Part shown: one piece after another, positions 55,510 through 64,000 of the stretch
Layout: every line of letters starts with the position of its first letter
Numbering within the stretch: position 1 is the stretch's first letter
Assembly (NCBI GenBank): GCA_958009055.1
Contig: OY253654.1
Coordinates: 558,001-622,000, forward strand
Direction: 5' to 3'
Length of the DNA stretch: 64,000 nt
Origin: Choricystis sp. odSpoLacu1
Lineage: Eukaryota; Chlorophyta; Trebouxiophyceae
Program-made: the position numbers and the translations under genes
The notes under the pieces: generated by a model
What the model was told of the DNA's origin: nothing
Seen by the model: only the letters and a program-made list of their open reading frames with translations
Databases searched by the model: none

Positions 55510-57084
55510 ATGCCGCTCACTGCAGCCGCCGACGCGTCCGCCGGCGGCCGCGCCACCGTCACCACACACGCCGCCCGTGTCGGCTCAGTGCTGCTGACCG
55601 AGGCTGCAGTGGCAGCTGTCCCCGCGTCCCCCACAGCTTGCTGGCGCACTTTAACCCCTGCCTGCACGGCCGTGTGCGGCGGCTGCAAGATCGCACGCTA
55701 TGTTTCACGTGCTGCCCAAGCGGCCGACCGCGCTGCACACGCGCCCGAGTGCCGCGCCCTCGCCTCCGGCGCCCGCCTGCCCCCGCCCAGCGTGCGACTG
55801 GCGCTGCGTGTGGCAACCCTGCCGGTTGATTGCGGAGGGGAGGGGGCGCCGAGACTGGATTCTTTAGTTGACCACTGGTCCTCCCTGCCCCCCGCGCGCC
55901 GCGCCGCCCTGGCCGCCGCCGCTGCCGCGGGCGCCGCCTTTGCGGCGTCAGGCGGCGTCACGCGGGACGCGCGGTCCCTGGCGACCGTGCTGGTCGCCCT
56001 GGCCGTCAACGCACACACGGTGGCCGACACCGACGGCCGCGCGCTGGGGGTCGGCCTCTTCCCGCTGTCCCTGCTGGCCAACCATGCGGATGATCCGACT
56101 GTGTGCCAAACTTTTGAAGTGGGGGATGGTGTGGCTGGAAGACCCCCCCGCATCATTTTACGTGCGTTGAAGGAACTAGCAGCAGGGGAGGCCGTCACTC
56201 TCTCCTACACAGATCAACTGGCCCCCCGCCCCGAGCGCAGGGCGGCCCTGCTGACCGGCTACTGCTTCGACATCGATGCAGGGCGGGAGGCCGATCCGCC
56301 GCCCGCCCGCACGCTGCGCGGGGAAGGGTGGGCCGCAGCCGCACACGCGGCAGCGCCGCCCTCGGTGATCGACGGCCGTCCCGCGTCCCTGTGCGCGGTG
56401 CGAGGCGTGACCGACCGTGATGGCGACGCCTGTGGCCTCGTGGCGTGGGAGGCGGAGGAGGAAGGTCTGGCCGACGCGGCTGCTTCATTCCCTGTGGGCG
56501 ACGACGACGACGACGACGACGGCGCACCTCCCCCGCCGCCCCGCACCGTCGTCCACGTCATCGCCTGGGGTCCCCCCTTCACAGACAGCGACACTTCGCT
56601 ACAGTGTGTGGCGACCGCCGCGGCAGATGCGGTGCGCGCGACCACGCGCGCGCGCGGTCTACTGCCATCGTCACCTGCCGCCGCGCTGGCGACCGCGCGC
56701 TCGAGGGCGGCGTCCCTGGCGTCCGCCCCCGGCCCCGCGCCCGGTCCATCCAGCCTGGTTGCGGCCAGACTGGCTGACGTCACCGCGTCGGCGGGGGTGG
56801 CGGCTGGCGATTTCGAGACGGCGGCGGTGGCCGCGGCCGCGGCACTATCGGCTTTCGTAGCCACCCACGCGCGTTGCGCCCCGCCCCGCGCCGCCGCACT
56901 CGCCGCCGCCGCCAAGCTGGCGGCCCATGTGGGCGCCGACGACGCGGCAGCGGCGGCGCTGGCGGCGCGGGCGGCGGGGGAGGCGGCGATCGCGTTTGGA
57001 GAGACGAGTGGCGTCGCACGAGAAATAGGCGCCCTGGCGGCCGGCCTGGCGGCAGAAGTAGCGGCAGCAGAGAGGGACGGGTAG
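55510..57084 (+). CDS. SET/MYND (SMYD-like) protein with degenerate SET motif
   Basis: Single exon, 524 aa. A MYND-like zinc segment lies at residues about 44-82 (ACWRTLTPACTAVCGGCKIA, followed by HAPECRAL), placed as an insert in the SET domain as in SMYD proteins. The SET C-terminal part reads FPLSLLANHADDPTV, corresponding to the usual NHSCDPN, then LKELAAGEAVTLSYTDQLAP with the catalytic-type Tyr and RAALLTGYCF. The Cys after YCF that bind the post-SET zinc are absent (DIDAGREADPP). A run of eight Asp occurs near residue 335. The rest is Ala-rich TPR-like helices. Protein lysine methylation is the family role, but the degenerate motifs make activity doubtful. Confidence 0.75.
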   Translation: MPLTAAADASAGGRATVTTHAARVGSVLLTEAAVAAVPASPTACWRTLTPACTAVCGGCKIARYVSRAAQAADRAAHAPECRALASGARLPPPSVRLALRVATLPVDCGGEGAPRLDSLVDHWSSLPPARRAALAAAAAAGAAFAASGGVTRDARSLATVLVALAVNAHTVADTDGRALGVGLFPLSLLANHADDPTVCQTFEVGDGVAGRPPRIILRALKELAAGEAVTLSYTDQLAPRPERRAALLTGYCFDIDAGREADPPPARTLRGEGWAAAAHAAAPPSVIDGRPASLCAVRGVTDRDGDACGLVAWEAEEEGLADAAASFPVGDDDDDDDGAPPPPPRTVVHVIAWGPPFTDSDTSLQCVATAAADAVRATTRARGLLPSSPAAALATARSRAASLASAPGPAPGPSSLVAARLADVTASAGVAAGDFETAAVAAAAALSAFVATHARCAPPRAAALAAAAKLAAHVGADDAAAAALAARAAGEAAIAFGETSGVAREIGALAAGLAAEVAAAERDG

Positions 57085-57134
57085 AGAGAAAACAGACGAA
57101 TTTAAAAGTTAAAAAAATGACAACAGAAGCCTTT

Positions 57135-58304
57135 TCAAACAATCCGTTTCCTCGCTTTCGGGCGCGCCCGCCGCACCAGTGCCGCCTCCTCCACCGTCAA
57201 CGCCCGCCCCACCCCATCCCCGCCCGCCACGTACGGCCGCGGCGCCCGCTTGCCCAGCGGCGTCACCAGCAGCGGCCACCCCCCCTCTGGCCGGCGCGGG
57301 CGCGGCGGCGACGCGGAGAGAGGGCCGGCCGCGACTCTCGCAGCGTTCCGCGCCAGCCTCTCCCCAAACTCGGCCGCCGCCACCGCGTCCGCGGATGCCG
57401 CCAGCTCGGCTTCCCGGGCGGGCACGTCGGACGCGGCGGGGGTGGCTTCGTCCGGGGGCGGCGGCGCGTCGGCGTCTGGGGGTTCGAGCGCAAACGCGGG
57501 GAACCGGGGCAACGGCGCGACGGCCGCCTCCCCCACGCCGCGCAGGCGGTCGCACTTCCACAGGCCTTGGACCAGGTCGGCGGCGGGGGTGCCGTCGGGG
57601 GAGCGGGCGGGGGGAGCAGGGGGCGGCGTGGCCGCGCTCTCTCCACCTTCCGCTTCGCCACCCCGCGTGGGGTTGGGCCCACCCCCCGCCCTCATGGCAT
57701 CAACGCGGGCGACGGCAGCATCCAGCTGGGCCCGCACGGACCGGTCGGTGTCGACACCGCCTTCGAAGAGAAGGCCAGCGTCTGAGTGCACCTCCTCCCC
57801 ACGCTCCTTGGCCGCCGCCTCCGCCGCGCGCAGCGCCAGCACGGCCGCCACCCGCTGCCGCCGCACCCTGAATAGGGACGCCAGCTGGGGCACGGACGCG
57901 CCCTTGGCGGCGAGGGCGACGATAGCGTCTTTCGCATCGCGGGAGAGCAGTGCATTCAACTCAGCCCCGGGGGCCCGCCCCCCCGTCGTGTCCAGGGCCC
58001 AGTAGGCGGCGGCCAGGGCGTCGTCCTCGCCCAGCAGGATCCACCCGGGGGCGCCCTCGCCCGCCGCGTTGGCGACGCGGGGGGGGAGGGCGTCACCGAA
58101 TTCGTCGAGGCGGGGGGAGGGGCGGCCATCGTCGCCACCGCCGCCACGACCACGACTTGAGTCGTCGCGCTGGTTGGTGTGCCGGGGGCGCCGGTTGGAG
58201 CCGGCATCGGTGGCCAGCGCGCGTAGCGGACCGGCGGCCGATGCGGGCGCGCCGCGCGCGGCGGCGGCCGCGCGCAGCAGCAGGGCGGCGTGGGAGGCGC
58301 GCAT
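57135..58304 (-). CDS. Possible mitoribosomal protein mS45-like
   Basis: Single exon, 389 aa. The N-terminus (MRASHAALLLRAAAAARGAP) is a mitochondrial targeting-type sequence, followed by a Gly/Arg/Asp-rich disordered stretch. The most conserved-looking part is a helix-turn-helix-like segment (LNALLSRDAKDAIVALAAKG, ASVPQLASLFRVRRQRVAAV) reminiscent of the eukaryotic mitochondrial regulator/mS45 family. A Pro-rich linker and a basic C-terminus (GWPLLVTPLGKRAPRPYVAG, then RRARPKARKRIV) follow. The basic ends suit an RNA-binding mitochondrial protein. Assignment is tentative. It converges with SMYD and is divergent from ATG9. Confidence 0.45.
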   Translation of the reverse strand: MRASHAALLLRAAAAARGAPASAAGPLRALATDAGSNRRPRHTNQRDDSSRGRGGGGDDGRPSPRLDEFGDALPPRVANAAGEGAPGWILLGEDDALAAAYWALDTTGGRAPGAELNALLSRDAKDAIVALAAKGASVPQLASLFRVRRQRVAAVLALRAAEAAAKERGEEVHSDAGLLFEGGVDTDRSVRAQLDAAVARVDAMRAGGGPNPTRGGEAEGGESAATPPPAPPARSPDGTPAADLVQGLWKCDRLRGVGEAAVAPLPRFPAFALEPPDADAPPPPDEATPAASDVPAREAELAASADAVAAAEFGERLARNAARVAAGPLSASPPRPRRPEGGWPLLVTPLGKRAPRPYVAGGDGVGRALTVEEAALVRRARPKARKRIV

Positions 58305-58590
58305 TTGGATGGTGTGGGTGATGGGTGGGGTGGGTCGCGCCAGGGAGGTGTGTGCGCCTCTGGACGCCAGGCGCTAATCCAGCCGCAAACTCGGCGAAAG
58401 TGAGCGTCGGGTTTTTCACTTTGTTTTTTCGACTCTTCTGTCGCCCCGAGTCCCCCCGCGTCGCTCAGCGGGCGAAGCCACACCGCCCCTCGACACACGC
58501 CCAGCACACAGTGTGGCAACACTCCACGGGCCACGCCCCCGTCCGGGCGTGTGGGGTGTGCTCCCGGCGCTGCGTGCGCCCTTAGCACCA

Positions 58591-58634
58591 ATGCCGCTGC
58601 CTCCACGCGACCTGGGCTACTCGCCACTGGCTGA

Positions 58635-58670
<36 letters not shown>

Positions 58671-61365
58671 GTGTGTGTGTGAGGAGCCAGCCTGTTTTGC
58701 ACTGGGCAAGAGAGAGAGAGGGCTGGGGGCGGGGTGTGTGGCCTCGGTCCCTCCCTCTCTTCACGACGAGGCAAAACAACAACCCTCTCCACTCACACAC
58801 AGCGACGCCTACGACGCCACCGACCCCGCCCCCTTCCTTGCGGGCGCCGCCCTCGCCTCCTCCCCCGCGTCCTGGGGCGCGGTGGCGGCCGATGTGGACG
58901 GCTTTTTGACGCGCGTGTACCGGTGAGAGAGAATGAGGGTTTTTGTGTTGTGTCGGGACCGGCTGTTTTTTCTTTTTCGTTGTTTCAACCTCACCTCGTC
59001 CTTTCCACCACACACAGCTACTACCTCGAAGGCGGCGCCGCCGCCCTCGTCGCCGCGCGCGCCCTCAACCTGGCGGCCCTGGCCTTCACCGCCGCGTTTG
59101 CGGGAGTCGCGCTGCTGGTGGTGAAATGGTCGGCGCTGTCGTCCGAGTGTGTCAAACACGCAGAGTGCGACGTCGCCTCTGTCGCGCTCGACTGGCGCCC
59201 CTTCTCCCATGGCACCACACCACGCACGGTGGGCGGAGGGTTGATGCTGGCCGCCTTTGCCGCCTACTGGTGCGCGGCTGCCGCCCACGCGGCGTCCGAC
59301 GCGCGCGGCGCGGGCGACGTGCGCGCGGCGCTGACCGCGCGCGTCGGCCTCTCCGACGCCGCCCTCGCCTCTGCCCCCTGGTCCGCCATCGCGGCCCGCC
59401 TGGTGGCCGCCCAAGCCACCACCCCCCTTCTGGCGGACGGCACCGTGCTGGATGAGGCGGCGATCGCGGCCCGTATTCTGCGCAAAGACAACTATCTCAC
59501 CGCACTCGTCGCGGCTGGCGCGCTCCCCCTCGCCGCCCCCCTCCCTTTCCTGCGGTCCCGCCCCGCCCTCACCGCGTCCCTGGAGTGGAATGTGCGAGCG
59601 TTGGTGCTGGATGTCGCGTTTCCGGGGGGGTCAACGACACTCGCGCGTGCGTTTGTCGATTCGCCAGCCACCCTCGCCGCGCGCTGCCGCCGCGCCGCCC
59701 TCGTCAACGCACTCGCCGCCCCCTTTGCCGCCGTGTTTCTGGTGGTCCTGTTCTTCATGCGGCACGCGGAGAGGTTCTACCACCACCCTTCCTCTGCGGG
59801 GGCGCGCGCGTGGTCGCGCGCAGCAGCTGTCAGGCTGCGTGATTTCAACGAACTCCCGCACTACGTCGCCGCCCGCCTCTCCGACGCCTGCCCCGCGGCG
59901 GACAGATATTTATCTTCCTTTCCCTCCCCGTTGGCGGCGACGGTGGCGAGGTTCGCCGGGTTTGTGGCGGGGTCTGCTGCCGCGTTGCTGCTCGCCGCGG
60001 CTGCTGTCGAGTCCCGCGTCCTCGAAGCCCCCCTCGCCGGCCGCACCGTCGTCTGGTGGGTGGCCGCCCTGGGCATCGTGCTGGCCGCCTGCCGCGCCGC
60101 TGCCGGGGACGCGGGCGACGGCGACACAGGGGGCGGCGCGCACGCCGCATCAGCGCGCCGCACCGACCCAAACCTTGCTCTGCTGACTCTGGCGGCCGCC
60201 ACCCACCACCTGCCCCGCTGCTGGCGGGGGAGGGGGCACACACGGGAGGTGGCGGACGAGGTGGGGCGGCTGTACAGGTATCGAGCAGCGCTGGCGCTGG
60301 ACGAAGCCCTCTCCGTAGTCGCCACCCCCGCCATCCTGGCCTGGGCCCTCCCCGCCGCCGCGGCCGACGTGTGTGACTTCTTCCGCGACAACACGGTGCG
60401 CGTGCCGGGCGTGGGGGACGTGTGCTCGTGGAGCGTGTTTGGAGGGGGGGGGTGGAGAAGCGCCGCGCCCCGCGCACGCACCGCCGTCGAAACCTTCGTA
60501 CGGCGGCCCCGCCCGCTCCCACCACGGCAAGTTGGCTGCCTCCCTGTTGACGTTTGCGGCGGCGTACCCATCCTGGATGCCTGACGCGGACGCGCGGCGG
60601 CTGCTGGCAGCTGTGTCCGCGCGCGCAGCCGCGACGACCGCCGCGGCCGCCTCCACCCACGACAACCCGGCCGGCTCCCTGCTGCGTGGTGGTGGAGGCG
60701 GATGGTGTGGCGCGGGCAGCGGGTGGCGCCAGGGCGCGTTTGGGTCGGCGGACATGGTGCCGCCTCCGTGGGCGGCAGCTGCAGCCGCCGCTGCTGCGGC
60801 CGCGGCCGCGGCCGCCGCCCACGATGGCGCCCACTCGACCTGGCCGCTGCCCGCCGACCCAGCCGCCACGGCGGCGTGCCACCTGGCGCTGCTGGCTATG
60901 GAGGAGGAGGATGACGGCGAGAGCGGGGGTGGTAGCGGCAGCAGTGGTGTGCCCCCACCCTCACTCGACAGGCGACCCTCCACCGCGCACGCGGGCGAGT
61001 GGCGGCCGCCGCCCCCGGAGCGGCCGTCGCCTGAAGCCGAGCTGGCCACGCTGGCGCCGTCGTCGTCAGTGGGGAGGGCGACGGCTGTGGCCACCGCGCG
61101 ACACCCGGTGGCGGCCGCTGTCGCTGTGCCACCCCCACCCCCGCGCTCCGCGCTCGCGGCCGAGCTGGCGGCCGCCGCCACCGCGGGCGCGACGCCCTCC
61201 CCCCACCCCCCCGCGTTTGACGGCGCGGGCGCGTGGTGGGCGGGCGGCAGCGATGGCGGCGCGCGACAGAGCGACGACGACGACGATGACCTGCTGGGAG
61301 ACCCCCTGGCCGACCCCGGCCTGGGGGCGGGCGGCGGGTCGGACCCGTGGGCGGATGAAGATTGA
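58591..61365 (+). CDS. ATG9: Autophagy protein ATG9 (frame break in G run)
   Basis: Multi-pass lipid scramblase of autophagosome formation. Exons: 58591-58634, 58803-58922 and 59018-61365, phases 2 and 2. Landmarks: LTRVYRYYLEGGAAALV (start of the first membrane helices), GVALLVVKW, RILRKDNYLTALV, FNELPHYVAARLSDA, and the ATG9 signature DFFRDNTVRVPGVGDVCSWS. Directly after it, a run of nine G (60444-60452) changes frame: removing one G restores GGPARSHHGKLAASLLTFAA and YPSWMPD, the conserved continuation. Without correction the protein would end at 60584. The tail is low-complexity with Ala runs and an acidic end (RQSDDDDDDLLGD, DPWADED). Intron 1 has a GT microsatellite (about 58639-58680). 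Confidence 0.88.
58639..58680 (+). repeat. GT microsatellite in ATG9 intron 1
   Basis: About 20 GT units with one GC interruption, starting at the 5' splice site region of intron 1. Confidence 0.85.
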
Positions 61366-61368
61366 GTT

Positions 61369-61386
61369 GGGGGGGGGGGGGGGGGG
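61369..61386 (+). repeat. 18-base G run after ATG9 stop
   Basis: Eighteen G four bases after the ATG9 stop codon, in the 3' UTR position; a possible G-quadruplex affecting 3' processing. Confidence 0.8.
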
Positions 61387-61505
61387 AGCACTTGTAACAA
61401 CAGCACTGCGCGTCGGACACCCTCTCGGCGCCGCTTCACTCTTCCTTCCGATTTCTTCTCGTCGTTTTCCTTTGTTCCTGCCTCTCCCAGCCCCTCCTCG
61501 CTTCG

Positions 61506-62322
61506 ATGCCGCTGCGCGACGTCGAGTCTGCGGAAGAGCTCAACGCCGCCCTGGCGGCGGCGCCTCTGGTGAGCGCGATTTGGGGGGGGGGGGGGGGGCA
61601 GAGAAGGCGGCAGGGACACCAATGCCGACCGACCTTCACTCACCCCCCCCTTTTCCCACCCACACACACAGGCCGTCGCCTACTTCTGGGCCGACTGGGC
61701 GGGAGCCCCCTGCGCCCAGATGGACGCCGTCCTGACCGAGCTGGCGGCGGATTACCCTGACGCCCCTTTTTTGAGGGTCCGCGCCGACGCGCCCGCCGTG
61801 GAAAGCGCGACGGCGGCACTCGCCGTCGCAGCCGTCCCCACGACCCTCTTCTTCAAGGGCGGCGCCTCCATCCCCGTGGCCCGGGTGGAGGGCGCGGACG
61901 CGCCCCGCGTCGTGGACACGGCGACCGCGGTGCTGGGGGTGGCCGCGTCGGCCGCGCCACCGCCGACTGAAGCCCCCGACGCCGACGGCCTCACCCCCTC
62001 CCTGCGCGCCCGCGTCACGGCCCTGACCTCCTCCTCCCCCGTCATGCTGTTCATGAAGGGCGTGCCGGATGCGCCGAGGTGCGGGTTTTCGAAGCGTGTG
62101 CTCAACGCTTTAAACAAGGAGGGGGTCGAGTTTTCGGCGTTCGACATCCTGTCCGACGAAGACGTGCGGGCCGGCCTCAAGATCGTGTCCGACTGGCCCA
62201 CCTTTCCCCAGCTGTACGCGGGGGGGGAGCTGCTGGGCGGGTGCGACATTGTGGAGGACCTGGCGGCCAGTGGCGGGTTGAAGAGCGCGGTGGAGGAGGC
62301 GGTGGCGGCGGCGGCCAAGTGA
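61506..62322 (+). CDS. Monothiol glutaredoxin-3 (PICOT type, single Grx domain)
   Basis: Cytosolic/nuclear Fe-S and iron-handling glutaredoxin. Two exons, 61506-61568 and 61672-62322, phase 0 (237 aa). The N-terminal thioredoxin-like domain reads VAYFWADWAGAPCAQMDAVL, so the CxxC is reduced to one Cys, then AVAAVPTTLFFKGG with the cis-Pro. The glutaredoxin domain has VMLFMKGVPDAPRCGFSKRV with the CGFS active site, WPTFPQLYAGGELLGGCDIV and a C-terminal helix. One Trx-like plus one Grx domain equals yeast Grx3/4, while plant GRXS17 has three Grx domains. The intron contains 17 consecutive G (61582-61598). Confidence 0.93.
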
Positions 62323-62849
62323 TGATGGGGGAAAATGGAGTGGCTTGTGTAAACGCAGGAGTTTTTTCATTATGTGTGGCGCCTCAAAAACAGTGTGATT
62401 GGCACGACACCGGCGGTGGGGAAGGTGGGAGAAGGATGCGATGAAGAAAGAAAAAACAAAACACAACCAATAAACACTGTTCTTCTGGCGCCCTCCTGCG
62501 CCCCCCAATTCAAACCCACGCGCGTGGGCGTGCGCCACCACCGCGTCACACACACGCCGCCACGAGCGTCGGGTGCCTGTCGCGCGGTGCCAAACAACGC
62601 GGTAGAGGTGCGTTGCACGGGAGAGCGACATTGAGGCGCGGGCGGCGCAGTGTGCGGTTACGGCGCCAGCGCTGGGCACCATGGGTTGGATGCAGATGGA
62701 GGCAGAGATGCAGCACGTGGTGGCGAGGGCTGTGTGCGCGGCAAAGCCGCGGCGGGGAGAGTGGGGCGCGTGACTCCGCAATCCAACGTTTTCTTTTCGT
62801 CGACGTCCCTCCTAACCTCCCCTCAAACCCGCCCACACAGCGATCAGCC
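62323..62849. other. Intergenic region before the dehydratase gene
   Basis: 527 bp. No credible coding frame. A TGTAA string near 62347, the usual poly(A)-signal type in green algae, lies 25 bp after the GRX stop. A CACACAG string at 62834-62840, 9 bp before the next ATG, could be a 3' splice site of a 5' UTR intron. Confidence 0.4.
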
Positions 62850-64000
62850 ATGCTGACCCCACGCTCCCCCCGCTCCCCGCGCCGCCCCCCCTCCGACGAC
62901 TACACCCCCTCCGTCATCCTCATCACGGGTGGCGCCGGCTTCATCGGCTCCACAGTCGCGCGCCGCCTCGCGCTCCGCTACCCTCACTACCGCATCGTCG
63001 TCCTGGACCGCCTCGACTACTGCGCCTCCCTGCACAACCTGGATGAGGTTACAGACTTGGCCAATTTCAAGTTTGTGAGGGGGGATGTTCAGTCTGGTGA
63101 TCTGATGGCGTACGTACTTGCCACCGAAAAAGTGGACACCTTGCTCCACTTTGCGGCTCAGGTAAGGGTGTGTGGGGTGTGTGTGCGTGTCTGTGTGTGA
63201 GAGAGAGAGCGCGACGTTGATCACGCCCTCCTTTTTTTTTCTTTTTTACACCCCCCCCTCACACACCCTGCCCCCCACACAACCCAGACCCACGTCGACA
63301 ACTCGTTCGGCAACTCGCTCGCCTTCACCTTGACCAACACGTACGGCACCCACGTCCTGCTGGAGGCGTGCCGCGTGGTGGGCGGCGTGCGCCGGTTTGT
63401 CAACGTCTCCACAGACGAAGTCTACGGCGAAGCCTCGGTGGGGCTGGAGGACGGGGTGGACGAGGAGACGGTGCTGGAGCCTACCAATCCGTATTCTGCG
63501 GCCAAGGTGAGAGTGTGAGTGGGAGGAGGAGAGGAAGGGGAAAAGTGAGGGCTGTTTGTTTCTTCCTCCCACACCCACCCTCCCTCCCCTCCACCAGGCC
63601 GGCGCCGAAATGATCGCGCGCGCCTACCACACCTCCTACAAGCTGCCCGTCATCACGACACGGGGCAACAATGTGTATGGGCCCGGCCAGTTCCCCGAGA
63701 AGCTGGTGCCCAAATTCACGCTGCTCGCTGCGCGCGGGCGCCCGCTCCCGATCCACGGCTCCGGCGCCGCCACTCGCTCCTACCTGTATGTGGACGATGT
63801 GGCGGCCGCCTTTGACGTCGTCCTGCACCGCGGTGTGGTGGGGGAGACGTACAACATTGGCAGTCAGAAGGAGCGGACCGTGCTCGACGTCGCTCGGGAC
63901 GTCGCGTCCATTTTTGGCGCGGCCACCCCCCCCACCACCCACGTGCGCGACCGCGCGTTCAATGATCGGAGGTACTATGTGTCCGACATCAAGCTGGCGG
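62850..64000 (+). CDS. UDP-glucose 4,6-dehydratase (RHM-type), 5' part
   Basis: Short-chain dehydrogenase that forms the 4-keto-6-deoxy sugar in UDP-rhamnose synthesis. Three exons are visible: 62850-63161, 63288-63506 and 63598 to beyond the window end, all phase 0. The NAD-binding start is SVILITGGAGFIGSTVARRL; then VLDRLDYCASLHNLDEV, LLHFAAQTHVDNSFGNSLAF, the catalytic STDEVYGEA (dehydratase Thr-Asp-Glu), NPYSAAKAGAEMIARAYHTS with the Tyr-x3-Lys pair, and TRGNNVYGPGQFPEKLVPKF. It continues RSYLYVDDVAAAFDVVLHRG and ends DRRYYVSDIKLA at the edge. Plant RHM and bacterial RmlB share these motifs; whether an epimerase/reductase domain follows cannot be seen. Confidence 0.92.

Noticed and set aside
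60434..60459. Possible 26-nt intron (GTGTTT to AGAAG) at the ATG9 frame break
   Set aside because: Splicing there would not restore the frame of the conserved continuation and would delete conserved residues; a one-base change in the G run fits better.

Overview
The window is nuclear DNA of a photosynthetic eukaryote, most likely a compact-genome green alga (Chlorophyta). Visible evidence: high GC outside a few islands; protein genes split by short spliceosomal introns (about 60-150 nt, usually GTGAG/GTGCG at the 5' end and a pyrimidine-rich CAG at the 3' end); a light-harvesting complex protein; a plastid-type starch synthase; a di-iron beta-carotene hydroxylase; a plastid/thylakoid-type signal peptidase; a DUF177/YceD homologue; and a PTS2-type peroxisomal thiolase. 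The species cannot be named from sequence alone. Genes alternate strands, often start 100-200 bp apart head to head, and converge tail to tail with 30-150 bp between them. No operons, CRISPR arrays, rRNA or tRNA genes were seen.

Layout. 1-12.7 kb: 3' end of an LHC gene, a small putatively myristoylated protein, dihydroorotase, a TPR-CS protein, SPF45/RBM17, NDUFB9, SRP receptor beta, CSN6, a 44-aa membrane peptide, a DUF177 protein, an unknown helical protein and an HABP4/SERBP1-like RGG protein. 13.3-20.2 kb: mitochondrial HSP70, NDUFA12, its co-chaperone HscB, and a CS-ankyrin-TPR protein. 21-33.5 kb: CCCH-WW protein, AGFG-type ArfGAP, peroxisomal 3-ketoacyl-CoA thiolase, DEAH helicase and beta-carotene hydroxylase. 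33.7-44 kb: starch synthase, RluA-type pseudouridine synthase, a broken ABC1/UbiB kinase, aquaporin, a small two-TM protein and signal peptidase I. 44-64 kb: S6K-like AGC kinase, glyoxalase-fold protein, VHS-like protein, ribophorin II, an interrupted F-box gene, an aminodeoxychorismate lyase/D-amino acid transaminase-like enzyme, a small acidic protein, a TMEM161-like membrane protein, a SMYD-like protein, a possible mitoribosomal protein, ATG9, glutaredoxin-3 and the 5' part of a UDP-glucose 4,6-dehydratase (RHM-type).

Functional links. mtHSP70 and HscB are partners in Fe-S cluster transfer. Two complex I subunits sit beside them, and one (NDUFB9) carries the LYR motif that HscB-type co-chaperones are known to recognise. 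Carotenoid hydroxylase and starch synthase share one short divergent promoter.

Unusual points. Several otherwise conserved genes lose frame exactly at homopolymer runs (CCCH-WW, ABC1K, ATG9, possibly TPR-CS). In-frame stops interrupt ABC1K (TGA where the family has Trp), the F-box gene (TAG) and the aquaporin (TGA before two good in-frame tail exons). Strong perfect hairpins lie at 7689-7719 and 39512-39548. The starch synthase lacks the Lys of the KxGGL substrate motif. I did not find a convincing new multi-gene system; the best leads are the Fe-S neighbourhood, the stop/frameshift pattern and the hairpins. All gene models were assembled by hand from reading frames and splice signals; no database search was possible.
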